Of a stretch of DNA of 64,000 bases, positions 34,118 to 41,961 are shown in pieces (position 1 is the stretch's first letter; every line of letters begins with the position of its first letter). The stretch spans positions 1-64,000 of the forward strand of contig CAYWVF010000004.1 in the NCBI GenBank assembly GCA_964461815.1. Reading direction: 5' to 3'. The stretch comes from JAAZBA01 sp964461815. GTDB lineage: Bacteria > Bacillota > Clostridia > Oscillospirales > QAMX01. Both the position numbers and the translations under genes were made by a program. Below the pieces are notes generated by a model. It searched no databases. It was not told the DNA's origin and saw nothing but the letters and a program-made list of their open reading frames with translations.

Positions 34118-35671
34118 ATGAAACGCATATTATCACTCATATGTATGCTTGCTATGATCACCGCTTTCGTATTTTCTTCTGAGGCTGAGGCGATCACGAT
34201 TCCCGAGCTTTCTGCTGATCTGAAAGTACGTATAGGACTGCGATACGGTGATGATGCTCTTACATCTGCAAATTTGCAAAACACGGTTGGATATGGATCC
34301 GGTTATGCGGCAGGCTACTATGATTCTAATGACAATTTCGTACCGCTTCAATATATTGGTGATACTGAAATTACCATAAGTGCATCGGGATCTACATATA
34401 CAATTACAAATACTGTTTCAGGAGCAAAGATCGCATCGATCACATCCGACGGCTGGACATTGGCTGTCGTTCCGCAGTCTACAGATGGTACAAAGACGAG
34501 GACGTGGTTTAAAAATAATATATATTATGGGGCGTTTGAGTATGATAGGAACTCAAACGGCACGTTAAATGTTATAAACGTTGTAAACATTGAGGATTAT
34601 ATAAAAGGAATACTGCCATACGAAATGAGTCCGAAGTGGCCGCTGGAAGCACTTAAGGCTCAGGCGATTGCAGCAAGGACATTTGCAGTCTACACACTGG
34701 ACAAGCATAAGGTATATGGCTTTGATCTATGCAATACAACAGATTGTCAGGTTTATTATGGCATAAAAAATGCTAACGAGACTACCGATTTGGCTGTTGA
34801 CGAGACAAGAGGTATGTATGCTACTTATAATAACAAGCCAATAAACGCTGTTTACCACTCTTCAAATGGAGGAGCGACTGAAAACAGTGAGAATATATGG
34901 AATGAAGCATTACCCTATTTACGTGCCGTTAAGGATGAATTCGAAGCTCAGACAAATATGACCAATAAGAGCTGGAGCTTTGAAATAACGCTGTCCGAAT
35001 TAACCGAGATACTTAAGCAGAGAGGCAATGATATATCTCAGATCGTCCATGCATATGCGGAATATACTAAAGCGGGAAATGTAGCAAAGCTCGTTTTTAT
35101 TGACGCCAACGGTAAGAAGCTCGAATACGAAAAAGAGCGTGCCAGAAGTGTTTTAAAGAATTCCACATACGGAATAAATGTTATCAGCCAGAGATTCATT
35201 TTCGAGGATAAGGCGAATCCTCGTGTGACATCAGTAGATGATTTTATATCGCCTGTATCACGTGCGGCGTATATAGATCAAAGTATCGTTTCATCATCTG
35301 AAGCTCCGATATTTGCCGATCCCTTTACGAAAAGCGTACTTACCACGCAGGGTCTTATCTCCTTGCAGGCAGGCTATGGCATGACAGGCAGATTCAAGAT
35401 ACTTTCTTCATCCGGTCTCAGTGAGACAGACAGTGTGTTTGCTGTAGGAGGAGCCGGTATAACGGGAGCTGCATCATCAGGCGTGATCGATGGAACTACG
35501 CTTGCTGCCCCTTCGTCATCGTCCGGTACATTTATTATCAGAGGCAGTGGCTACGGTCATAATGTAGGTATGAGTCAGTACGGTGCAAAGGCGATGGCAG
35601 AGCTTGGCTACTCGTGCTTTGATATAATAAACTACTACTACACAGATGTAAATATAATCACAGTATATTAA
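34118..35671 (+). CDS. SpoIID/LytB-domain cell-wall protein
   Basis: Secreted or membrane-tethered protein with an N-terminal signal (MKRILSLICMLAMITAFVFSSEAEA) and a SpoIID domain from about residue 140: YIKGILPYEMSPKWPLEALKAQAIAARTFAV, VYHSSNGGATENSENIWN, and the final GSGYGHNVGMSQYGAKAMAELG. SpoIID-type proteins cut glycan strands lacking stem peptides. At 517 residues it is longer than the sporulation SpoIID, and a 150-residue part before the final motif is not typical. The consensus vegetative promoter argues that it is not the engulfment SpoIID itself. It precedes queA by 17 bases. Confidence 0.9.
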   Translation: MKRILSLICMLAMITAFVFSSEAEAITIPELSADLKVRIGLRYGDDALTSANLQNTVGYGSGYAAGYYDSNDNFVPLQYIGDTEITISASGSTYTITNTVSGAKIASITSDGWTLAVVPQSTDGTKTRTWFKNNIYYGAFEYDRNSNGTLNVINVVNIEDYIKGILPYEMSPKWPLEALKAQAIAARTFAVYTLDKHKVYGFDLCNTTDCQVYYGIKNANETTDLAVDETRGMYATYNNKPINAVYHSSNGGATENSENIWNEALPYLRAVKDEFEAQTNMTNKSWSFEITLSELTEILKQRGNDISQIVHAYAEYTKAGNVAKLVFIDANGKKLEYEKERARSVLKNSTYGINVISQRFIFEDKANPRVTSVDDFISPVSRAAYIDQSIVSSSEAPIFADPFTKSVLTTQGLISLQAGYGMTGRFKILSSSGLSETDSVFAVGGAGITGAASSGVIDGTTLAAPSSSSGTFIIRGSGYGHNVGMSQYGAKAMAELGYSCFDIINYYYTDVNIITVY

Positions 35672-35688
35672 AACCAATGGAGGAAAAT

Positions 35689-36717
35689 ATGAAAAAAAAG
35701 GATTTTTATTATGATCTTCCTGAAGAACTTATAGCTCAGACTCCGAGTGAAAAGCGTGATAACTCCAGAATGATGTACCTGAACAGAAGCTCAGGAGACA
35801 TACAGCATAAGCATTTTTATGATATAACCGATATTTTACGCAGCGGAGATTGCCTTGTGATAAATGAATCGAGAGTTATCCCTGCCAGACTTATCGGCTC
35901 AAGAGTAGATCGTCCGGGTTCGGTCATTGAGGTTCTGCTGCTTAAACAGCTCGATGATAAGACATGGGAATGCATTACACGACCTGGTAAAAAAACACGT
36001 GTTGGAGCAGAGCTGACATTCGGGAACGGTGAATTGAAAGCGTGTATAAAACAGGTCGAAGAAAACGGCAATAGAGTGATAAGCTTTGATTTCGACGGTA
36101 TATTTATGGAGGTTCTGGAGCGGCTTGGACGTGTTCCTCTTCCCCCTTATATTACAAAAGAGCTGTCGGATGCGGAACGTTATCAGACAGTGTATTCTAA
36201 GAATCCGGGTTCAGCGGCAGCTCCGACAGCCGGACTGCACTTTACTCCTGAGCTTATGGATAAGCTGGAAAGTATGGGCGTTGCAATTGCGAGGATAACG
36301 CTCCATGTAGGCTTGGGTACATTCAGACCCGTAAAGGCGGATGACATTACAGAGCATGTTATGCATAAAGAGTGGTATGATCTGCCTGAGGATGCCGCAA
36401 AAAAAATAAATCATGCGAAAGAAAATGGCGGAAGAGTCATTGCAGTCGGAACAACCTCCTGCCGTACACTCGAGTCAGTAGCCTCATTTAACGGTAAGAT
36501 AGTACCATCTTCAGGCGAAACGGGAATATTTATTTATCCGGGATATGAATTTAAAGCGATAGATGGTCTTATAACGAACTTTCATCTTCCGGAAAGCACG
36601 CTGATAATGCTTGTAAGCGCTTTTGCCGGATATGAGCATACAATGAATGCATATAAAGAAGCTGTAGCTGAAAAATACAGATTTTTCAGCTTCGGAGACT
36701 GTATGGTCATAATATAA
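35689..36717 (+). CDS. queA: tRNA preQ1(34) S-adenosylmethionine ribosyltransferase-isomerase
   Basis: Adds the epoxycyclopentane ring precursor from SAM to preQ1 in the queuosine path. Begins MKKKDFYYDLPEELIAQTP, with VINESRVIPARLIG near residue 60, PTAGLHFTPELM near 180, TLHVGLGTFRPV near 203 and the C-terminal TNFHLPESTLIMLVSAFAG. Start is ATG 35689 after GGAGG (35679-35683), so the ATG at 35677 falls in the ribosome site. 342 residues. Next comes tgt. Confidence 0.97.
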   Translation: MKKKDFYYDLPEELIAQTPSEKRDNSRMMYLNRSSGDIQHKHFYDITDILRSGDCLVINESRVIPARLIGSRVDRPGSVIEVLLLKQLDDKTWECITRPGKKTRVGAELTFGNGELKACIKQVEENGNRVISFDFDGIFMEVLERLGRVPLPPYITKELSDAERYQTVYSKNPGSAAAPTAGLHFTPELMDKLESMGVAIARITLHVGLGTFRPVKADDITEHVMHKEWYDLPEDAAKKINHAKENGGRVIAVGTTSCRTLESVASFNGKIVPSSGETGIFIYPGYEFKAIDGLITNFHLPESTLIMLVSAFAGYEHTMNAYKEAVAEKYRFFSFGDCMVII

Positions 36718-36738
36718 ATAAATTTAAGGAATAGATAT

Positions 36739-37869
36739 ATGTTTACATTACTTAAAACAGACGGTTATGCACGTCGCGGACGTTTTTTAACTCCGCATGG
36801 AACTATTGAGACACCTGTATTTATGAATGTTGGTACAGCGGGAGCGATCAAAGGCGGTGTTTCCGCACTTGATCTGCGTGAGGTCGGTTGTCAGGTGGAG
36901 CTTTCAAATACCTATCATCTTCATATTCGTCCCGGAGACGAGCTTATCCGTTCGCAGGGCGGACTTCATAAGTTTATGAATTGGAACGGTCCGATGCTTA
37001 CCGACAGCGGTGGATTTCAGGTATTTTCTCTTGCATCACTTCGAAAAATTACCGAGGAAGGCGTAGCATTCAACTCTCATTTTGACGGAAAACGTATTTT
37101 CATGGGACCTGAGGAGAGTATGAAAATACAAAGCAATCTTGGCTCGGATATTGCAATGGCATTTGACGAGTGCATAGAAAATCCTTCTCCGAGAAAATAT
37201 GTTCAGGATTCGGTGGCACGAACTGTACGTTGGCTTGAAAGATGTATAAAAAAGCAGAAGGAGCTTAATTCACTTCCCGATACGGTTAACCGCGGACAGA
37301 TGCTTTTCGGTATAAATCAAGGAGGAACGTATGATGATATTCGTGCCGATCATATGAAGCGTATTGCCGAATTCGATCTTCCCGGATATGCTATCGGCGG
37401 TCTGGCTGTCGGAGAAGAAGCAGAGGTAATGTATCACATTATCGAAGTTGTAACAGAGCATGCACCGTATCAAAAACCAAGATACCTTATGGGTGTTGGA
37501 ACACCCGGAAACATAATAGAAGGTGTTTATCGTGGTGTTGATTTCTTCGACTGCGTTATGCCTACAAGAAACGGAAGACATGGTCACTGCTTTACTCATA
37601 ATGGAATAATCAACCTTAACAATGAGAAATACAGCCGTGACGACTCTCCTATTGAGGAGGGCTGCAATTGTCCTGCATGTCGGAGCTTCTCACGTGCGTA
37701 TATACGCCACCTGTTTAAAGCAAAGGAAATGCTTGCAGGAAGACTTACTGTGCTTCATAATCTGTATTTTTATAATAATCTTATGGCTGAGATCAGAGCG
37801 GCTATTGAAGAGGATCGCTATACGGAGTTTTATAAGAAATACGCAAAAAACATAGATAAGAGGATATAG
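36739..37869 (+). CDS. tgt: Queuine/preQ1 tRNA-ribosyltransferase
   Basis: Exchanges guanine 34 of tRNAs with GUN anticodons for preQ1. The nucleophile region is in DCVMPTRNGRHG near residue 273, the first Asp in TDSGGFQVFSLA near 90, and the zinc site is CNCPACRSFSRAYIRHLFKA near 310. 376 residues, complete. It lies 21 bases after queA. The window lacks queC/D/E/F, and the QueG-superfamily gene at 55.6 kb is too divergent to be counted as the last step. Confidence 0.97.
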   Translation: MFTLLKTDGYARRGRFLTPHGTIETPVFMNVGTAGAIKGGVSALDLREVGCQVELSNTYHLHIRPGDELIRSQGGLHKFMNWNGPMLTDSGGFQVFSLASLRKITEEGVAFNSHFDGKRIFMGPEESMKIQSNLGSDIAMAFDECIENPSPRKYVQDSVARTVRWLERCIKKQKELNSLPDTVNRGQMLFGINQGGTYDDIRADHMKRIAEFDLPGYAIGGLAVGEEAEVMYHIIEVVTEHAPYQKPRYLMGVGTPGNIIEGVYRGVDFFDCVMPTRNGRHGHCFTHNGIINLNNEKYSRDDSPIEEGCNCPACRSFSRAYIRHLFKAKEMLAGRLTVLHNLYFYNNLMAEIRAAIEEDRYTEFYKKYAKNIDKRI

Positions 37870-37876
37870 GTGCTTT

Positions 37877-38365
37877 ATGGAGATTTGGGACATTTATGAT
37901 TCACAGAGACGTCCTACAGGACGAACACATTTAAGAGGAGTCCCCGTTCCTTCAGGCGATTATCACCTTGTAGTCAGAGCATGGGTTATGAGAAGCGACG
38001 GCAAGGTATTACTCTCAAAACGTCATCCCGACAAGCCATATGGAAACTACTGGGAGTGCACAGGCGGAGCTGTTGTCGCAGGAGAGGATACTCTTACGGG
38101 TGCTGTTCGTGAGGTCCGAGAGGAAGTCGGCTTAAAGGTTGAGAAAGACCATGCTGTTCTGTTGGAAACAGGATGTGAAAATGATGAGGCGTTTTATGAT
38201 ATTTATCTTTTCCGACAGGATGTTTTGGATGAGATTATCTGTCAGCCTGAAGAAGTGATCGACGCCAAGTGGGTAGACCGCAAGGAGTATGAAGAAATGG
38301 AGAAAGCAGGTCTTATACTCCCGGAGATGACTCCGCTTTACAAGTACATAGATTTTTTTGATTAA
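37877..38365 (+). CDS. Nudix hydrolase
   Basis: Nucleoside-diphosphate-linked hydrolase. The Nudix box GGAVVAGEDTLTGAVREVREEVGL (about residues 57-80) fits GX5EX7REUXEEXGU. The N-terminal WDIYDSQRRPTGRTHLRG resembles the YfcD/isopentenyl-isomerase-like branch, but substrate is not predictable. The ATG lies 8 bases after the tgt stop. 162 residues. Confidence 0.9.
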   Translation: MEIWDIYDSQRRPTGRTHLRGVPVPSGDYHLVVRAWVMRSDGKVLLSKRHPDKPYGNYWECTGGAVVAGEDTLTGAVREVREEVGLKVEKDHAVLLETGCENDEAFYDIYLFRQDVLDEIICQPEEVIDAKWVDRKEYEEMEKAGLILPEMTPLYKYIDFFD

Positions 38366-38367
38366 TA

Positions 38368-38406
38368 AAAAAGCGGTTTTAGAATATGATCATAAAACCG
38401 CTTTAA
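38368..38406. terminator. Terminator between Nudix and inositol phosphatase genes
   Basis: AAAGCGGTTTTA pairs with TAAAACCGCTTT across an 11-nt loop (about 38370-38404). The T-run is strong on the minus strand and weak on the plus strand, so it mainly serves the phosphatase gene. Confidence 0.75.
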
Positions 38407-38411
38407 ATCAG

Positions 38412-39188
38412 CTATTTATTATTAAGATATACTTCGGATATAACTTTCAGCATATTGTCAAAGCATTTTTCCGTTGCAGCGATAACACAATGAGGTGCTG
38501 AGTAGTCAAGCTCCTTTGCATCGGGAGTTGCTACGATAGCTCCCGCTTCTTTTGCGATAAGAAAACCGGCAGCGTAATCCCATGGAGAAAGCTTTAATTC
38601 GAACACACCGTCAATGCGACCGGATGCAAGGTCACATAATTCAAGAGCTGCCGATCCTTTTCGTCTTATATCGGCACATTGAATTAAAAACTGCTTTGCT
38701 GCTTCCATTGTCTTATCGACAAGATCGCTGTAATATGGAGAAGTACCTAAGCTGATAACAGAAAGGTTGTAATCCGTATTCGCAGCGTGTAATTTTATAC
38801 CGTTACACCATGCACCGTGACCTTTTTCCGAGTAATATATTTCATCGTGATACGGATCGTAAATGACGCCGATTATCGGATGCTTATCTTTACACAAAGC
38901 TACGGAAATACACGAGCATCGTCTGTTATGAATGAAGTTTAAAGTACCGTCAATAGGATCAATGATCCATGTATATGCATTGGTCAGAGTATTGTCGCTT
39001 TTTTCCTCTGCAAAAAAGCATGAATCCGGAAGTATTTCCGATAGTGCCTTGATTAGATATTTTTGAACTGCAAGATCACGTTCGGTCACAAGATTTGCAT
39101 GTCCTTCTTTTACAAATATTTCTGCTTTTTCATTATTCAGCATGAGCTTTCCTGCTTCATACACAACTGACTTTATTTCTTCAAGCAT
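38412..39188 (-). CDS. Inositol monophosphatase family protein (SuhB-like)
   Basis: Magnesium-dependent sugar phosphatase. FAEEKS near residue 58, the metal-binding DPIDGTLNFIH near 77-87 and the C-terminal SPWDYAAGFLIAKEAGA near 202-218 are the family motifs. Full length, 258 residues. Substrate may be inositol-1-phosphate or a related sugar phosphate such as fructose-1,6-bisphosphate or a nucleotide phosphate. Promoter at 39229-39258; divergent from the ogt operon. Confidence 0.93.
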   Translation of the reverse strand: MLEEIKSVVYEAGKLMLNNEKAEIFVKEGHANLVTERDLAVQKYLIKALSEILPDSCFFAEEKSDNTLTNAYTWIIDPIDGTLNFIHNRRCSCISVALCKDKHPIIGVIYDPYHDEIYYSEKGHGAWCNGIKLHAANTDYNLSVISLGTSPYYSDLVDKTMEAAKQFLIQCADIRRKGSAALELCDLASGRIDGVFELKLSPWDYAAGFLIAKEAGAIVATPDAKELDYSAPHCVIAATEKCFDNMLKVISEVYLNNK

Positions 39189-39228
39189 GAGGTCTCCTCT
39201 TTTCGTAAGAATTTACTGTCGCTCGGTT

Positions 39229-39258
39229 ATTATAATACTATTATAGTGGTCTTGTCAA
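39229..39258 (-). promoter_or_regulatory. Promoter of the inositol phosphatase gene
   Basis: On the minus strand: TTGACA (39258-39253), 18-bp spacer, TATAAT (39234-39229), about 40 bases upstream of the ATG at 39188. Confidence 0.8.
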
Positions 39259-39276
39259 GAAAGGTCAATGATTTAG

Positions 39277-39744
39277 ATGGAAGAAATGTATTCATTTCGA
39301 TCTGAATATGGATTTATAACCGTTGTAACCGAAAACGAATTTATAACAAGACTGGCAATGGGCAAAATAGAATGCGAAAGTGCTGTAACACCACTCGCTA
39401 TTAAAGCAGAAAAACAGTTGAATGAATTTTTTTCAGGCGAACGCATCAAATTTGATTTACCTATCGCTCCGAAAGGAACGGAATTTCAAAAAAAGGTGTG
39501 GGATGAGCTTACGAAAATACCATATGGGACAACGGTAAGCTACAAATATATTGCTACCCGGATAGGAAGCCCACGTGCATCACGTGCAGTTGGAATGGCA
39601 AATAATAAAAATCCGATACCTGTAATCATTCCGTGTCATCGTGTGATAGGCAAAGATAACAGACTTGTCGGATATGCATACGGTCTTGATATGAAGCGTT
39701 CACTTCTTGAGCTTGAAAACAATACTATAAATATGAAAGGATGA
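39277..39744 (+). CDS. ogt: Methylated-DNA:protein cysteine methyltransferase
   Basis: Suicide repair enzyme that removes alkyl groups from O6-alkylguanine. The acceptor motif PVIIPCHRVIG (Cys near residue 119) and the helix-turn-helix/arginine finger region ASRAVGMANNKNPI are in place. Single-domain form, 155 residues. ATG 39277 or ATG 39286 could start it. The stop codon overlaps an in-frame ATG of the nfo gene region, so the two DNA-repair genes are co-translated. Confidence 0.93.
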   Translation: MEEMYSFRSEYGFITVVTENEFITRLAMGKIECESAVTPLAIKAEKQLNEFFSGERIKFDLPIAPKGTEFQKKVWDELTKIPYGTTVSYKYIATRIGSPRASRAVGMANNKNPIPVIIPCHRVIGKDNRLVGYAYGLDMKRSLLELENNTINMKG

Positions 39745-39749
39745 GACAT

Positions 39750-40583
39750 ATGTTAAATATAGGATGTCACTTATCAGCTTCAAAGGGATATGTTCATATG
39801 CTAAAGGAAGCTATGTCTATAGATGCAAATACATTTCAGTTTTTCACAAGAAACCCCAGAGGCGGCAAGGCTAAAGATCTGGATATCGAAGATATAGAAA
39901 AGTACAGATGTATTGCTAAAGAAAATGAATTTGCATCGGTCATTGCACATGCGCCGTATACGCTGAATCCATGTGCGGCTGAGGAGCGCATACGTGAGTT
40001 TACACGTGATACGATGATCGATGATTTGAACAGGTTGGAATATATCCCGGGAAATTATTATAACTTTCATCCCGGAAGTCATGTTGGTCAGGGCATTGAG
40101 CGAGGTATTGAGCTTATAGCTGAGATGCTTGACAGCGTTATGACCGAGAAGCAATCGACTATGATACTGCTTGAAACAATGGCCGGAAAAGGCAGTGAGG
40201 TTGGTAGCAGATTTGAAGAGATAAGAGCGGTTATGGAACGTACAAAGCTTGGACATAAGCTTGGTGTGTGCCTTGATACTTGTCATGTTTATGACGCGGG
40301 ATATGACATTGTCGGAAATTTGGATGGCGTGCTTGAAGAGTTTGACAGGGTGATAGGTATCGACAGGTTGAAGGCTATCCATGTTAACGATAGCAAGAAT
40401 CCGTATTCCAGTCACAAAGACAGGCATGAAAAAATCGGCGAAGGCTATATACCTGTTGAAGCATTCGAGCGGATCATAAATCATCCACAGCTGCGTAAGC
40501 TGGTCTTTTCCCTCGAAACACCTAACGAGCTGGATGGATATGCGAGAGAAATAGAGCTTTTAAGAGGTCTTTATCATGACTAA
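39750..40583 (+). CDS. nfo: Endonuclease IV
   Basis: Zinc-dependent AP endonuclease for base-excision repair. The family motifs are all present: NIGCHLSASKGY near residue 3, NFHPGSHVG near 107, LLETMAGKGSEVGSRFEEI near 142, CLDTCHVYDAGYDI near 174 and HVNDSKNPYSSHKDRHEKIG near 210. ATG 39750, eight bases after AAGGA, gives about 277 residues. Co-transcribed with ogt, so the pair repairs alkylated DNA. Confidence 0.97.
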   Translation: MLNIGCHLSASKGYVHMLKEAMSIDANTFQFFTRNPRGGKAKDLDIEDIEKYRCIAKENEFASVIAHAPYTLNPCAAEERIREFTRDTMIDDLNRLEYIPGNYYNFHPGSHVGQGIERGIELIAEMLDSVMTEKQSTMILLETMAGKGSEVGSRFEEIRAVMERTKLGHKLGVCLDTCHVYDAGYDIVGNLDGVLEEFDRVIGIDRLKAIHVNDSKNPYSSHKDRHEKIGEGYIPVEAFERIINHPQLRKLVFSLETPNELDGYAREIELLRGLYHD

Positions 40584-41391
40584 TAAAATATATTGTTCTA
40601 CAGGTGTGTTCATCGGTCGTGTCAACAACAGAGACTACAAGCTGTTCTTAAAAAATCACAGGGAGATAAATTGCGATGGCTTTGAATTTATGATTTTCCC
40701 GGGATGGTATGATATACTTGATGACATAACAGATGGCATTGTAGCTGAAAGGATAAATGTACCGGTAGTTCATTCCGATAAGAAGATCGGTGATATGCTG
40801 AGTGATTCAAAGGAAAACGGAATGGACGAATGCATTAGAACCTGGAAGCTGAATTGTTACGCTGCGGCTAAGATAGGTGCCGAAAAGATCGTTGCACATA
40901 TGTGGGGAATACCGAATTCGGATCGTGATATTGATGTTATAATCGAAAATGTCGGAAAGCTGAAACGGATCGCAGAGGATCACGGCTTGATATTCCTCGG
41001 AGAAAACTGCTGTTGTGTGAATCAAAGTCCACTGGTGCATTTTCCTGAAATACTGAATAAATATAGCGATTTCAGCTTTATTATCGATACAAGAACAGCT
41101 CAATTTCATAATGAGCTTGAAAAAATAACTTCACTGGATGAGCTGTGGCATGGTGCTGTAAAGCATATACATATAAGTGATTTTCACGGTACATTCGGGG
41201 ATTTTGCATCATTATATCCGATCTTAGCTCCTGGAAAAGGAGATATAGACTGGAATATGTTCTTTGAGTCTTTAAAGCGTAATAATTATACAAACTCTAT
41301 CACACTTGAATCCCCTACCATGCGTCCGGATCATGTGGATGCAAATGAGATAAATCAAAATCTTGATTTTATAAGAAAAAACATACGGTAG
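40576..41391 (+). CDS. Xylose-isomerase-like TIM-barrel protein
   Basis: Sugar phosphate isomerase/epimerase superfamily (AP endonuclease family 2 fold). The barrel runs through residues 1-271; metal-type acidic/His residues are seen in IVAHMWGIPNS (about 96), LGENCCCVNQ (about 138), FIIDTRTAQFH (about 168) and HIHISDFHG (about 195), ending in TLESPTMRPD. It overlaps nfo by eight bases. Substrate unknown; no sugar transport gene accompanies it. Confidence 0.85.
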   Translation: MTNKIYCSTGVFIGRVNNRDYKLFLKNHREINCDGFEFMIFPGWYDILDDITDGIVAERINVPVVHSDKKIGDMLSDSKENGMDECIRTWKLNCYAAAKIGAEKIVAHMWGIPNSDRDIDVIIENVGKLKRIAEDHGLIFLGENCCCVNQSPLVHFPEILNKYSDFSFIIDTRTAQFHNELEKITSLDELWHGAVKHIHISDFHGTFGDFASLYPILAPGKGDIDWNMFFESLKRNNYTNSITLESPTMRPDHVDANEINQNLDFIRKNIR

Positions 41392-41437
41392 ACGATCTGC
41401 TTCGAGACAGGTCTGAAAAAAACTTGTGTTTTCTATG

Positions 41438-41463
41438 CAGTAACTCGTTACTGAATTTTTTTA
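41438..41463 (+). terminator. Terminator after the ogt-nfo-isomerase operon
   Basis: CAGTAA-CTCG-TTACTG (41438-41453), a six-base-pair stem with a CTCG tetraloop, followed by a run of seven T residues. Confidence 0.7.
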
Positions 41464-41485
41464 AAACCGATTTGGAGGCTTTGAT

Positions 41486-41806
41486 ATGGCAGAGTTGATA
41501 TGGGCAATTATTTGCGGAGCGTTGGCGATCGTATGTATGATTATAAGCATTATGTCATTCAAAGAAAAAGGATTTGTTTTCAACAATGCTTATATTTGGG
41601 CATCCAAGCAGGAACGAGAGACAATGAATAAGAAACCGCATTATCGTCAGTCGGCGATTGCATTTGCTTTAATTGCAGCATTATTTGTGTTCATGGCACT
41701 TGAATGTGTTTTACTAATCGGCTGGCTTTGGTTAATCGTGGGGTTGTTGGCAGCTTCGGTGCTTGTATATGCCATTGCTTCGTCTGTAAAGGAGCAGACA
41801 AAGTAA
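41486..41806 (+). CDS. Small membrane protein, DUF3784-like
   Basis: 106 residues with three hydrophobic segments (about 4-24, 55-77 and 80-99). Between the first two lies a polar section FVFNNAYIWASKQERETMNKKPHYRQ of the kind seen in DUF3784 proteins. TTGGAGG precedes the ATG. Function unknown. It is followed by its own terminator at 41904-41941. Confidence 0.6.
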   Translation: MAELIWAIICGALAIVCMIISIMSFKEKGFVFNNAYIWASKQERETMNKKPHYRQSAIAFALIAALFVFMALECVLLIGWLWLIVGLLAASVLVYAIASSVKEQTK

Positions 41807-41903
41807 AATGAATGCTTCCGTATTCTCAGTTGTGCATCCGGTAGAAGAAAATCTGCTTGACTGCGAATGCAAAGTATCTGCTCAGAATATAGAGAGAACA
41901 AAA

Positions 41904-41941
41904 AATCTCCGTGCACAAGCTGCTACACGGAGATTTTTTTA
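41904..41941 (+). terminator. Terminator after the small membrane gene
   Basis: ATCTCCGTG (41905-41913) pairs with CACGGAGAT (41926-41934) and is followed by a run of T residues to 41941. It stands about 100 bases beyond the stop codon. Confidence 0.85.
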
Positions 41942-41961
41942 CGACCTATATGGTAAATGCT

